NCBI RefSeq assembly: GCF_000523235.1
Contig: NZ_CP006850.1
Location: 1,302,001 to 1,366,000 of the forward strand
From: Nocardia nova SH22a
GTDB lineage: Bacteria > Actinomycetota > Actinomycetes > Mycobacteriales > Mycobacteriaceae
Direction: 5' to 3'
Length of the DNA: 64,000 nucleotides
The translations under genes were made by a program, and so were the position numbers. The notes below the pieces were generated by a model. The model saw only the letters and a program-made list of their open reading frames with translations, made no database searches and was not told the DNA's origin. Positions 53,401-61,778 of this stretch are shown here, one piece after another (the first letter of the stretch is position 1; every line of letters starts with the position of its first letter).

Positions 53401-53715
53401 CGCCACGATGACCCCGCCACCGCCACCGAAGATCCGCACCTGCCCCGCCCCGGCCTCCCGCAGCGCGGACGCCAGATATTCGAAGTATTCGACATGTCCG
53501 CCCTGATACGAGCTGACCGCCACGCCCTGCACATCCTCGGCCAGAACGGCATCCACCACTTCGTGCACCGCGCGGTTGTGCCCGAGATGGATCACCTCCG
53601 CACCCTGTGACTGCAGGATGCGCCGCATGATGTTGATCGCCGCGTCGTGACCGTCGAACAGGGCCGCGGACGTGACGAAGCGGACGGGGTGGACCGGAAC
53701 GTGCAGTTCGGCCAT
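50470..53715 (-). CDS. icmF: Fused isobutyryl-CoA mutase IcmF
   Basis: 1081 residues, normal for IcmF. Order: B12-binding domain (residues 12-145, with the DGHDAA cobalamin motif at 21-26 and GGGGGVIV), G-protein chaperone domain (Walker A [9 protein letters not shown] at about 198-206, then [23 protein letters not shown]), linker, and the substrate-binding mutase barrel ([26 protein letters not shown] ... [56 protein letters not shown]). Interconverts isobutyryl-CoA and butyryl-CoA, linking valine breakdown to fatty acids. GGAGGA is 5 nt before the ATG. Related substrates such as pivalyl-CoA are possible. Confidence 0.94.
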   Translation of the reverse strand: [1081 protein letters not shown]

Positions 53716-53933
53716 ATGAATCCTCCGAGGGATCAATCGGACGACAAAAACTAGGACGTCAAAGCACCAGTCTATGGTGAGCCCCGTCACTGTGCCAACG
53801 GTGTTCCTATCGCCGGACCGGCGGTTCTGTTCCCGCTGATCGGAAACCGGGACTTTCGGTCGGTTTCCCGCTGCGATGGATTGCGGCATCGCCGAAACCC
53901 ACATCGTCTCGATCGAATCGAAGGAATGAACCC

Positions 53934-54938
53934 ATGGGGCCGACCCTTTCCCGGATCGCCGCCGCGGCCGTAGCGGCCGGCGTCTGGGCGCTTGCGTCCC
54001 CGCTCGCACACGCCGAACCCGTACCGCTGAACGGATTGTTCGAACTCGCGCCGGGCGTCTGCTCCGGCGGCGCTGTCACCGGCAGCTTCTTCCGGATGAT
54101 CCTGCCCACCGGCGACGCGGGCGGACCGTATCTGCAGAACAGCGATTCGCGATGCAGCGATCAGACGGTCACGCCACTCTCGCCGGGCACCGACGGCGGG
54201 CTCACCAGCGGCAGCTATCAGGCGCAACCCGACGCCGCCTTCGACGGCGCCGGCAATGCCCGCTCCGGGCGGGTGACCACGCCGGTGCGGTTCTACGGGG
54301 TCGATTTCGCGACCGCGACCAATCCGGCCGATCCGCAGACCGGCGCGGGAACCGCACTGCCGCAGCTCTTTTCCGACGGCGGGCAGCTGTCGGGTGATCT
54401 GAGCAGTCTGGGCGTCACCTGGAACAACCAGGTGTTCAATCAGGGCTCACCGAAACCCGGTGGCGGACTGCCGGGCAAGACCGGTCCGGTGCACGGAACC
54501 ATCGACGGCGCGGGCAATTTCGTGCTCGAGTGGACGAGTCAGATCGTCGGCGGCCCGTTCAACAACTTCACCGGGCTGTGGCATCTGGCGGGGCGATACC
54601 ACGGTCAGGTCCCGGCGGCGCCCGCTGCCGCACCGGTGGCGCCCGCGCCCGCCGCCCCCGGTCCGGTCGTGCCCGGTCCTCCGGGCGCAGCCGCACCTGC
54701 TGCTCCGGGACCGGCGGCTCCTGCCAATGCTGCGCCTGGTCCGGCCGCCGCGGTGCCACCGGCGCCCGGCGTCGCGGCGCAGTCGAGTGCCGATCCGGCG
54801 CTGGCGACCCGGACCATCGATATTCCGCACCGCCAGCACACACCGGTATGGGTGATTCCGGCACTCGTCCTGCTGGCGGTGATCGCGGCCGCGGTCTTCG
54901 TCAAGGCCGAGGCGCTCGTGCCACGGAAGCGGCAGTGA
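53934..54938 (+). CDS. Exported, membrane-anchored protein of a four-gene cassette (paralogue A)
   Basis: 334 residues. Sec signal peptide (cleavage after AHA, about residue 27), a 190-residue beta-rich extracytoplasmic domain with two cysteines (APGVCSG, SRCSD), a Pro/Ala-rich linker (about 228-290), and one C-terminal membrane helix (VWVIPALVLLAVIAAAVFV) with a short basic tail. The domain is shared with the lipoprotein two genes on: GLFELAPG, FRMILPTG, TNPADPQT, WNNQVFNQGSPKP and EWTSQIVGGPFNNFTGLWHL. Function unknown. GAAGGAATG precedes the ATG. Confidence 0.75.
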   Translation: MGPTLSRIAAAAVAAGVWALASPLAHAEPVPLNGLFELAPGVCSGGAVTGSFFRMILPTGDAGGPYLQNSDSRCSDQTVTPLSPGTDGGLTSGSYQAQPDAAFDGAGNARSGRVTTPVRFYGVDFATATNPADPQTGAGTALPQLFSDGGQLSGDLSSLGVTWNNQVFNQGSPKPGGGLPGKTGPVHGTIDGAGNFVLEWTSQIVGGPFNNFTGLWHLAGRYHGQVPAAPAAAPVAPAPAAPGPVVPGPPGAAAPAAPGPAAPANAAPGPAAAVPPAPGVAAQSSADPALATRTIDIPHRQHTPVWVIPALVLLAVIAAAVFVKAEALVPRKRQ

Positions 54939-55975
54939 TGGTCACCGGGCACTCGCCGGGCCTGCCCGCCTACGCCGATTACGTCTCGTCCGTCGAGACC
55001 GCCCCCCGTGCCGCACCTCGGCTGCCGTTCGCCGTCCTCGTGGTGCTCGGCGTGATCCTGATCGCCGCGCCCCTGCTGACGGGTATGTTTCCGCGAGCTG
55101 CCAAGGGGGAGGCCATGATCGGCGATTTCGCACCCTTCGTGACGCAGTCCGAACTCGACGGCTATCGCGGTGATCTCGGAGTCCTCGACGCCGCCCGCAC
55201 CGATATCGCGGGCCTGCGTGCGCAGGGGCTCGCGCCGGGGACCTACGACCGGATCGATACGTTCGTCCGCGACTACCCGGGCATCCGGTCCGATCTGTCC
55301 ACCACCATCGACACGATCGACGCTCAGCGCGGCAACTACCAGCGCCTGGCCGATCTCCCGCCGCTGAGCACACTGCCCTGGCTGCTCGCCCTGGCCGGAC
55401 TGGTGTTCGTCGCCGCGGGCGTATTCGGCTGGCGCCGGGCGGTTTCGGGCCGTCGCGGTGGCGGCTGGCGGGTGCTGTCCGCACTGGTCGGCGCCGCCCT
55501 GGTGATCTTCCCGATCGCGGGCGGGCTGTTCGCCGCCGCCCCCGCGGGACAACCGCTCCTCGACGGCTTCCGGCCGGTGCTCACCCACGACGAGGTGCGC
55601 AAGGTCCAGGGCTATTTCGTCACCCTGGTCGCCGCCGACGGCGAGCTGAACAGCCGGTTCACCGCCGATGTGCGCGCGGCGCATCCGGATGCCGATCTGA
55701 CCGCGATCACCACGCTCGAACAGCGCTGGCAGCCGATGACCTCGCACTTCGCCGCGCTGATCGGGGCGATGAACGACAACGTCGGGCACCTGGATGCGGT
55801 TGCCGCCCTGAATGATTCGACGAAACCATTGGGATTCACCGCCTTCCGTGGTCTCGGCTGGTTCTTTCTGGCGCCCGGAGTGATCGCGCTGGCGGCCGCG
55901 GCATGGGGATCGGGTGCGGGTCTGCGAATAATCCCGGCGCGCAACAGGTCCGATCGGCAAGGAGGCGAGCAATGA
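54938..55975 (+). CDS. Four-helix membrane protein with internal duplication
   Basis: 345 residues, no recognised family. Four helices (about 28-48, 145-165, 183-203, 303-325) separated by two extracytoplasmic loops of about 100 residues. The halves look duplicated: GEAMIGDFAPFVTQSELDGYRGDL in loop 1 matches GQPLLDGFRPVLTHDEVRKVQGYF in loop 2, and LPWLLALAGLVFVAAGVFGW matches GWFFLAPGVIALAAAAWG. The ATG overlaps the upstream stop by 1 nt (TGATG). Probably a membrane component working with the flanking exported proteins. Confidence 0.7.
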   Translation: MVTGHSPGLPAYADYVSSVETAPRAAPRLPFAVLVVLGVILIAAPLLTGMFPRAAKGEAMIGDFAPFVTQSELDGYRGDLGVLDAARTDIAGLRAQGLAPGTYDRIDTFVRDYPGIRSDLSTTIDTIDAQRGNYQRLADLPPLSTLPWLLALAGLVFVAAGVFGWRRAVSGRRGGGWRVLSALVGAALVIFPIAGGLFAAAPAGQPLLDGFRPVLTHDEVRKVQGYFVTLVAADGELNSRFTADVRAAHPDADLTAITTLEQRWQPMTSHFAALIGAMNDNVGHLDAVAALNDSTKPLGFTAFRGLGWFFLAPGVIALAAAAWGSGAGLRIIPARNRSDRQGGEQ

Positions 55976-56880
55976 GGATATTGCGGCACACTCACAACCG
56001 GGTCATGCGCGGTGGGCATCGTATTCGCCGAGCCCCGCACCGGATTGCGGTGCGGAGGTTCGCAATTGGTCGGACAGTGCCTCTGCTGGTCATCACGATG
56101 GCCGCGCTGACCCTGCCCGGCTGCTCCGGTGACGACTCCGGTCATCCGCCGAGTGCGTCCGAACCGCTGGTCGGACTGTTTCGGCTGACTCCCGGTGCGG
56201 CGCAGGGCAATACGGTCACCGGCACCTGGTTCCGCATGGTGCAGCCGGGCGGCACCCCCGATCAGGGGCCCTATATGCCGAACGGTGATTCTCCGGCACA
56301 GGGCGGCTCCACCACGCTGCTCGCGCCGGGCTCCGGTGGCGGACTGCGCTCCGGCGGCTTCCAGAGCGAGCCGAATCCCGCGTTCGCGGGCGGTAATTCG
56401 CTCGCCGGTGCGATCACCAAGCCGACGAAATTCTTCGCCGTCGAATTCGGTGTCTCGACCAATCCGGTCGATCCGCAGACCCGGCGCTCCCTGCCGCCGC
56501 CGACGGTGGTGAACGCGGGCGGCAAACTCACCGCCGATCTGTCCTCCTGGGCCGCGTCCTGGAACGACCAGGAATTCAACCAGGGCGCACCCAAACCGCC
56601 GGAACGCCAGGACGCCCAGGTCGCCGGTGCCGAACAGGCGCAGCGGGTATGGGACTGGGTGGCACAGAAGTGGTTCGATCAACCGAAATCCGGGGCGCCG
56701 CAAGGTCCTTCGGCGACCGGCACCTACGACGCGGCAACCCGCGCGTTCACCCTGCAGTGGACCAGCCTCATCGTGGGCGGTCCGTTCAACGGATTCACCG
56801 GCGTCTGGCATCTCGAGGGCGTTTTCGAACCCGCCGCCGCGGCGCCGAACGCCCCCGTGACCACCGGCCCGAGCAAATAA
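55972..56880 (+). CDS. Lipoprotein of the four-gene cassette (paralogue B)
   Basis: 302 residues. Basic N-terminus, hydrophobic stretch and lipobox TLPGC (Cys about residue 51), so a lipid-anchored surface protein. The exported domain is a paralogue of the first cassette protein (GLFRLTPG, FRMVQPGG, TNPVDPQT, WNDQEFNQGAPKP, QWTSLIVGGPFNGFTGVWHLEG) but has a 40-residue insert (ERQDAQVAGAEQAQRVWDWVAQKW). GGAGG is 6 nt before the ATG, which overlaps the previous stop (ATGA). No known function. Confidence 0.73.
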   Translation: MRILRHTHNRVMRGGHRIRRAPHRIAVRRFAIGRTVPLLVITMAALTLPGCSGDDSGHPPSASEPLVGLFRLTPGAAQGNTVTGTWFRMVQPGGTPDQGPYMPNGDSPAQGGSTTLLAPGSGGGLRSGGFQSEPNPAFAGGNSLAGAITKPTKFFAVEFGVSTNPVDPQTRRSLPPPTVVNAGGKLTADLSSWAASWNDQEFNQGAPKPPERQDAQVAGAEQAQRVWDWVAQKWFDQPKSGAPQGPSATGTYDAATRAFTLQWTSLIVGGPFNGFTGVWHLEGVFEPAAAAPNAPVTTGPSK

Positions 56881-56894
56881 GGAGAACTCGTCCG

Positions 56895-57815
56895 ATGTCC
56901 ACTCGCACGACCCGGCTCGGGCTCGTCGCCGGTATCCGCGTAGTCGCCGCCCTCGTGGTGGTCGGCAGCGCGGTGACGGTGACGGTACTGACCGTCCGGC
57001 AGAACGACCAGGTGACCTCCGTCGTGGTGCCCCGGGCCGCCGCCGGTCCGGCCGCGGCACCGGTTTCGGCCGAACCCGCGCCGCCCGCGGGCCCGGCCGC
57101 ACCGGGTCCGGCGGCTCCCGGACCCGCTGCTCCCGCGGCGGCGAATCCGGTCCCCGCTGCCGTCCCGCTCGGTGGCGCGTCCGCGCCGGGACCGGCCGCA
57201 TTGCCGAACCCCGCCGCCACCGGCCCCTCCGCCTCGAACCCTTCGGCCTCGACGCCCTTGGGAACCGGGTCGAATCCCGGTGCCGACGGTTCGGTGCCGC
57301 TGGCCGGTAATGCGTTCGCCACGCCTGCGGTGAACACCCAGCCGCGCTGCCCGCTGGGCTGGCCCGCACCCGGCCCCGACCAGCAGGGCGGACTGGCCTC
57401 GCTGATCGGATTGGCGCCGCTGGCGGGACCGTTCTCCTCCGAGGCGTTCGCCCTGGGTTCGGTCTATCAGCCGCTGCTGCGACTGGCCGGTCCGGTACTG
57501 GCCGAGGTCGCACCGGTGATCGCGCGCTACCAGCCCGTGATCGATCCGGTCATCACACAGGTCCAGGGCGTGGAAGCCGTTGTACTGCAAGCGATTCTGC
57601 CCTACTACGGCCCGTATCGGGATCAACTGATCGCCGCCGAGGGGGACCTCGCGCGCCAGCTCACGCCGGTACTGAACAACGCCTACAACAGCGAGGCCGC
57701 CTCCTGCCTGGTCGCCTGGGAGGGGCAGATCATCGACCAGGCGAAGGGCGGGCCCATCCGGGTCGCCTCGCTCGCGCACCCGGGCACGGTGGTCGAACTC
57801 GGTCCCCGTCCCTGA
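56895..57815 (+). CDS. Exported Pro/Ala-rich protein closing the cassette
   Basis: 306 residues. One N-terminal membrane helix or uncleaved signal (VAGIRVVAALVVVGSAVTVTVLTV), a long Pro/Ala/Gly linker (about 48-150, many PGPAAP-type repeats) that could span the cell wall, and a C-terminal helical domain framed by two cysteines (QPRCPLGW, AASCLVAW). AAGGAGA is positioned well for the ATG. The linker composition matches that of the first cassette protein. Ends the operon before a terminator. Confidence 0.7.
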   Translation: MSTRTTRLGLVAGIRVVAALVVVGSAVTVTVLTVRQNDQVTSVVVPRAAAGPAAAPVSAEPAPPAGPAAPGPAAPGPAAPAAANPVPAAVPLGGASAPGPAALPNPAATGPSASNPSASTPLGTGSNPGADGSVPLAGNAFATPAVNTQPRCPLGWPAPGPDQQGGLASLIGLAPLAGPFSSEAFALGSVYQPLLRLAGPVLAEVAPVIARYQPVIDPVITQVQGVEAVVLQAILPYYGPYRDQLIAAEGDLARQLTPVLNNAYNSEAASCLVAWEGQIIDQAKGGPIRVASLAHPGTVVELGPRP

Positions 57816-57870
57816 CCCTCGAACGATCGCTGCGACCCTTCGAGCGATCGCCCTGACCTCGAACGACGGC
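57815..57870. repeat. Three short degenerate direct repeats after the cassette
   Basis: ACCCTCGAACGATCGC (57815-57830), ACCCTTCGAGCGATCGC (57835-57851) and ACCTCGAACGACGGC (57856-57870), spaced about 20 nt, lying between the last stop and the terminator. Confidence 0.55.
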
Positions 57871-57874
57871 CGGT

Positions 57875-57899
57875 GACCACCCCGCACTCCGGGGTGGTC
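57875..57899 (+). terminator. Terminator after the exported cassette
   Basis: GACCACCCCG (57875-57884), CACTC loop, CGGGGTGGTC (57890-57899): perfect 10-bp stem. Confidence 0.65.
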
Positions 57900-57930
57900 C
57901 GGGTCACATCGGTCGCTGGCGTCTAGATTT

Positions 57931-57950
57931 ACTTGGACATCCAACTATAG
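57931..57950 (+). promoter_or_regulatory. Probable promoter/operator of the valine operon
   Basis: A near-palindrome ACTTGG-ACAT-CCAACT (57931-57946) overlaps the -10-like CTATAG (57945-57950), about 65 nt before mmsA. The overlap is what a repressor site would look like. Confidence 0.45.
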
Positions 57951-58014
57951 GATGGCCGTAAATCTGGTCGAATATGGCGAAGGACGCCGAAACCGTCGAA
58001 TCGAGGAAACTGGC

Positions 58015-59535
58015 ATGGTTCGTGAACTGACCCATTTCGTGGCAGGCAAGCAGGTCGCGGGAACCTCCGGCAAGTTCGGCGACGTCTACGACCCCAGTAG
58101 CGGGCAGGTCCAGGCGCGGGTACCGCTCGCGAGCGTGGCCGAGGTCGAAGCCGTGATCGCGAATGCCGTCGAGGCGCAGAAGGTCTGGGCCGCGTTCAAT
58201 CCGCAGAAGCGGGCCCGGGTGCTGATGAAGTTCGTCTCGCTGGTGCAGGCCGAGATGGAATCTCTCGCCGCCCTGCTGTCCAGTGAGCACGGCAAGACCA
58301 TCCCCGACGCCAAGGGCGATATCCAGCGCGGCCTGGAGGTGATCGAATTCGCCATCGGCATTCCGCACCTGCTCAAGGGCGAGTACACCGAGAGCGCGGG
58401 CACCGGCATCGACGTGTACTCGATGCGGCAGCCGCTGGGTGTGGTCGCGGGTATCACCCCCTTCAACTTCCCCGCCATGATTCCGCTGTGGAAGGCCGGA
58501 CCGGCGCTGGCCTGCGGTAACGCCTTCGTGCTCAAGCCTTCCGAGCGCGATCCCTCGGTGCCGCTGCGGCTGGCCGAGTTGTTCCTCGAGGCCGGGCTGC
58601 CCGCCGGTGTGTTCAACGTGGTCAACGGTGACAAGACGGCCGTGGACACCCTGCTCACCGACGAGCGGATCAAGGCCGTCGGCTTCGTCGGCTCGACCCC
58701 GATCGCGCAGTACATCTACGAGACCGCCACGGCCAACGGCAAGCGCGCGCAGTGCTTCGGTGGCGCCAAGAACCACGCGATCGTCATGCCCGACGCCGAT
58801 CTCGACGATGTGGCCGATCAGCTGATCGGCGCCGGTTACGGCTCGGCCGGTGAGCGCTGCATGGCGATCTCGGTCGCCGTGCCGGTCGGGGAGCAGACCG
58901 CGGATCGCTTGCGCGCCAAGCTGCTCGAACGCATCGGCAAGCTCACCGTCGGCCGGTCCGACGATCCGGGCGTCGACTTCGGCCCGCTGGTCGGCCGCGA
59001 CGGTGTGGACCGGGTGAACAACTACATCCAGATCGGTGTCGACGAGGGCGCCGAGCTGGTCGTGGACGGCCGCGGCCTCACCGTGGACGGTGCCGAGGAC
59101 GGATTCTTCGTCGGCGCAACCCTTTTCGACCGTGTGCGGCCCGAGATGCGGATCTACACCGAAGAGATCTTCGGCCCCGTGCTCGCCATCGTGCGCGCCG
59201 CCGACTACGAGGAGGCGCTGCGGCTGCCGAGCGAACACGAATTCGGTAACGGCGTAGCGATTTTCACCCGCGACGGCGACACCGCCCGTGACTTCGCCGC
59301 CCGCGTCCAGGTGGGCATGGTCGGTGTGAACGTGCCGATTCCGGTGCCGATCGCGTACCACACCTTCGGCGGCTGGAAGGCCAGTGGTTTCGGCGATCTC
59401 AACCAGCACGGTCCCGACTCGATCCGGTTCTACACCAAGACCAAGACCGTCACCCAGCGCTGGCCGCAGGGCCTGCGGACCGCTCCGGTCGCCGACGCCA
59501 ACGCCGACCACTTCAGCATTCCGACGATGGACTGA
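58015..59535 (+). CDS. mmsA: Methylmalonate-semialdehyde dehydrogenase (CoA-acylating) MmsA
   Basis: 506 residues. Aldehyde dehydrogenase fold with NAD loop GFVGSTPIAQYIYETA and catalytic Cys in GYGSAGERCMAIS, the MMSDH-specific form lacking the usual general-base Glu. QPLGVVAGITPFNFPAMIPLWKAGPALACGNAFVLKPSERDP is diagnostic. Converts methylmalonate semialdehyde to propionyl-CoA, the last step of valine degradation. ATG 58015 follows GAGGAAA; the frame is open from 57952 without homology. First gene of the five-gene operon. Confidence 0.94.
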   Translation: MVRELTHFVAGKQVAGTSGKFGDVYDPSSGQVQARVPLASVAEVEAVIANAVEAQKVWAAFNPQKRARVLMKFVSLVQAEMESLAALLSSEHGKTIPDAKGDIQRGLEVIEFAIGIPHLLKGEYTESAGTGIDVYSMRQPLGVVAGITPFNFPAMIPLWKAGPALACGNAFVLKPSERDPSVPLRLAELFLEAGLPAGVFNVVNGDKTAVDTLLTDERIKAVGFVGSTPIAQYIYETATANGKRAQCFGGAKNHAIVMPDADLDDVADQLIGAGYGSAGERCMAISVAVPVGEQTADRLRAKLLERIGKLTVGRSDDPGVDFGPLVGRDGVDRVNNYIQIGVDEGAELVVDGRGLTVDGAEDGFFVGATLFDRVRPEMRIYTEEIFGPVLAIVRAADYEEALRLPSEHEFGNGVAIFTRDGDTARDFAARVQVGMVGVNVPIPVPIAYHTFGGWKASGFGDLNQHGPDSIRFYTKTKTVTQRWPQGLRTAPVADANADHFSIPTMD

Positions 59536-59538
59536 ACC

Positions 59539-60678
59539 ATGTTCGTACTCGACGAGGACGAGAAGGCGATCGCCGATACCGCGCGAAGTTTCGCCGACGA
59601 ACTGCTCGCCCCGAACGCCCTGGAATGGGACGAGCGCAAGCACTTCCCGATCGACGTGCTGCGCAAGGCCGGTTCGCTCGGCCTGGGCGGTATCTACGTC
59701 GGCGAGGACGTCGGCGGTTCGGGGCTGCGTCGTCTGGACGCGGTCCGGATCTTCGAGCAGCTGGCCACCGGCTGCCCGGCCATCGCGGCCTACATCTCCA
59801 TCCACAACATGGCCGCGTGGATGATCGACAGTTACGGCAGCGAGGAGCAGCGGCAGCGGTGGTTGCCGGGGCTGACATCGATGGATCTGCTGGCCAGCTA
59901 CGCGCTCACCGAACCCGGCGTCGGATCGGATGCGGCGGCCTTGAACACCAGGGCCGTCCGCGACGGTGACGACTATCTGCTCACCGGGGTCAAGCAGTTC
60001 ATCTCCGGCGCGGGCAGCACCGATGTGTATGTCCTGATGGCGCGCACCGACGATGCGGGCGCGCGCGGCATCTCGGCATTCATCGTGCCCGCGGACACTC
60101 CGGGAATCTCCTTCGGCGCCAACGAGAAGAAGATGGGCTGGAACGCACAGCCCACCCGGCAGGTGATCCTCGACGAGGCCCGGATTCCGGCGGCGAATCT
60201 GCTCGGCGGCGAAGGCAACGGGTTCCGGATCGCGATGAACGGCCTCAACGGCGGACGGCTCAATATCGCGGCCTGTTCACTCGGCGGCGGCCAGACGGCG
60301 CTGGACAAGACCGTGGCGTATATGGCCCAGCGCAAGGCATTCGGCGCCCGGCTGCTCGACAACACCGCCCTGCAGTTCGACCTCGCCGATATGCGCACCT
60401 CGCTGGAGGCCGCGCGGACCCTGCTGTGGCGGGCGGCGGGCGCACTCGACGCCGACGCCGCCGACAAGGTCGAGTTGTGCGCGATGGCCAAGCGCTTCGC
60501 CACCGATGCCGGATTCGAGGTGGCCAACAAGGCCCTCCAATTACACGGCGGCTACGGGTATCTGGCCGAGTACGGCATCGAGAAGATCGTGCGCGACCTG
60601 CGCGTGCACCAGATTCTCGAGGGAACCAACGAGATCATGCGGGTCGTGGTGGCCCGCTCGGTAGTCGGTGCGGCATGA
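59539..60678 (+). CDS. fadE9: Isobutyryl-CoA dehydrogenase-type acyl-CoA dehydrogenase (FadE9-like)
   Basis: 379 residues. YALTEPGVGSDAAALNTRA and GVKQFISGAG are the flavin-site motifs; the catalytic Glu is about residue 361 in QILEGTNEIMR. By position between mmsA and the hydroxyisobutyryl-CoA hydrolase it most likely oxidises isobutyryl-CoA to methacrylyl-CoA. Starts 3 nt after the mmsA stop; its stop overlaps an in-frame ATG of the next gene. Corresponds to Rv0752c, which adjoins mmsA in M. tuberculosis. Confidence 0.9.
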   Translation: MFVLDEDEKAIADTARSFADELLAPNALEWDERKHFPIDVLRKAGSLGLGGIYVGEDVGGSGLRRLDAVRIFEQLATGCPAIAAYISIHNMAAWMIDSYGSEEQRQRWLPGLTSMDLLASYALTEPGVGSDAAALNTRAVRDGDDYLLTGVKQFISGAGSTDVYVLMARTDDAGARGISAFIVPADTPGISFGANEKKMGWNAQPTRQVILDEARIPAANLLGGEGNGFRIAMNGLNGGRLNIAACSLGGGQTALDKTVAYMAQRKAFGARLLDNTALQFDLADMRTSLEAARTLLWRAAGALDADAADKVELCAMAKRFATDAGFEVANKALQLHGGYGYLAEYGIEKIVRDLRVHQILEGTNEIMRVVVARSVVGAA

Positions 60679-60689
60679 AAAGGACATCC

Positions 60690-61778
60690 ATGACCGAGGC
60701 AGAAGTTCTGTTCGACAAGCGTGACGGCGTCGGCGCGATCACGCTCAACCGGCCCAAGGCCATCAACGCCCTGAATCACCCGATGGCACAGGCGATTCTG
60801 ACCACCCTGCGGGAGTGGGCCGACGACGACGAGGTGCGCACGGTGGTCCTCACCGGCGCCGGGGAACGCGGCCTGTGCGCGGGCGGCGATATCGTCGCCA
60901 TCCACACCGACGCGAAGAACGCTGTGGCCGGGCAGATTTCGCAGCACGACAGCGCGGACTCGCCCAGCGGACGGTTCTGGCGCGACGAGTACATCCTCAA
61001 CGCGCTGATCGGCAACTATCCGAAACCCTATGTGGCCGTGATGGACGGCATCGTGATGGGCGGTGGTGTCGGGCTGTCCGCGCATGCCAACCGCCGCATC
61101 GTCACCGAGCGGTCGATGGTGGGTATGCCGGAGACCGGTATCGGATTCATCCCCGATGTCGGCGGCACCTATCTGCTCGCGCGCACACCCGGCGAACTCG
61201 GCACGCACGTCGCGCTGACCACCGCGCGGATGGGCGCGGGAGACGCGATCGCGGCCGGATTCGCCGATCATTTCGTTCCCGCCGAACGCATTCCGGATCT
61301 GCTGGCCGAACTGCACCGCACCGACGCCGACACCGCGATCGCCGCCTTCGCGCAGCCCGCGCCGGTCTCGGATCTGGCCGCGCAGCGGTCCTGGATCGAC
61401 GCCTGCTACAGCGCCGACACGGTGGAGGAGATCGTCGCGCGGTTGCAGCGCCACGACGCCCCGGAGGCGGCCAAGGCAGCCGGTGACGTGCTGGCGAAAT
61501 CGCCGGTGGCGCTGAAGGTTACGCTGCGTTCCCTGCGCAATGCCCGGGCCGCCGCGAACCTCGAGCAGGCGCTCGACGAGGAGTACCGCGTCTCGGTCGC
61601 CTCGCTGACCACCCACGACCTGGTCGAGGGCATCCGCGCCCAGGTGGTCGACAAGGACCGCAACCCGCAGTGGTCGCCCGCCACCCTCGCCGAGGTCTCC
61701 GACGCACTGGTGGACAGCTATTTCGCCGATCTGGGTGACAAGGAACTCGGACTGAGCAGAACACAGGAGCAACGATGA
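60690..61778 (+). CDS. 3-hydroxyisobutyryl-CoA hydrolase (EchA9-like)
   Basis: 362 residues, crotonase fold but longer than enoyl-CoA hydratases, as expected of HIBCH. GLCAGGDIVAIH and MDGIVMGGGVGLSAHANRRIVTERSMVGMPETGIGFIPDVGGTYLLAR give the oxyanion hole and catalytic Glu; the C-terminal SLRNARAAANLEQALDEEYRVS is HIBCH-specific. Releases free 3-hydroxyisobutyrate. ATG 60690 has AAGGA upstream; ATG 60675 overlapping the fadE stop is the alternative. Followed by mmsB with an ATGA overlap. Confidence 0.9.
   Translation: MTEAEVLFDKRDGVGAITLNRPKAINALNHPMAQAILTTLREWADDDEVRTVVLTGAGERGLCAGGDIVAIHTDAKNAVAGQISQHDSADSPSGRFWRDEYILNALIGNYPKPYVAVMDGIVMGGGVGLSAHANRRIVTERSMVGMPETGIGFIPDVGGTYLLARTPGELGTHVALTTARMGAGDAIAAGFADHFVPAERIPDLLAELHRTDADTAIAAFAQPAPVSDLAAQRSWIDACYSADTVEEIVARLQRHDAPEAAKAAGDVLAKSPVALKVTLRSLRNARAAANLEQALDEEYRVSVASLTTHDLVEGIRAQVVDKDRNPQWSPATLAEVSDALVDSYFADLGDKELGLSRTQEQR

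Noticed and set aside
57904..59805. 633-codon minus-strand frame opposite mmsA
   Set aside because: Antisense of a well-conserved dehydrogenase; no ribosome site or homology.
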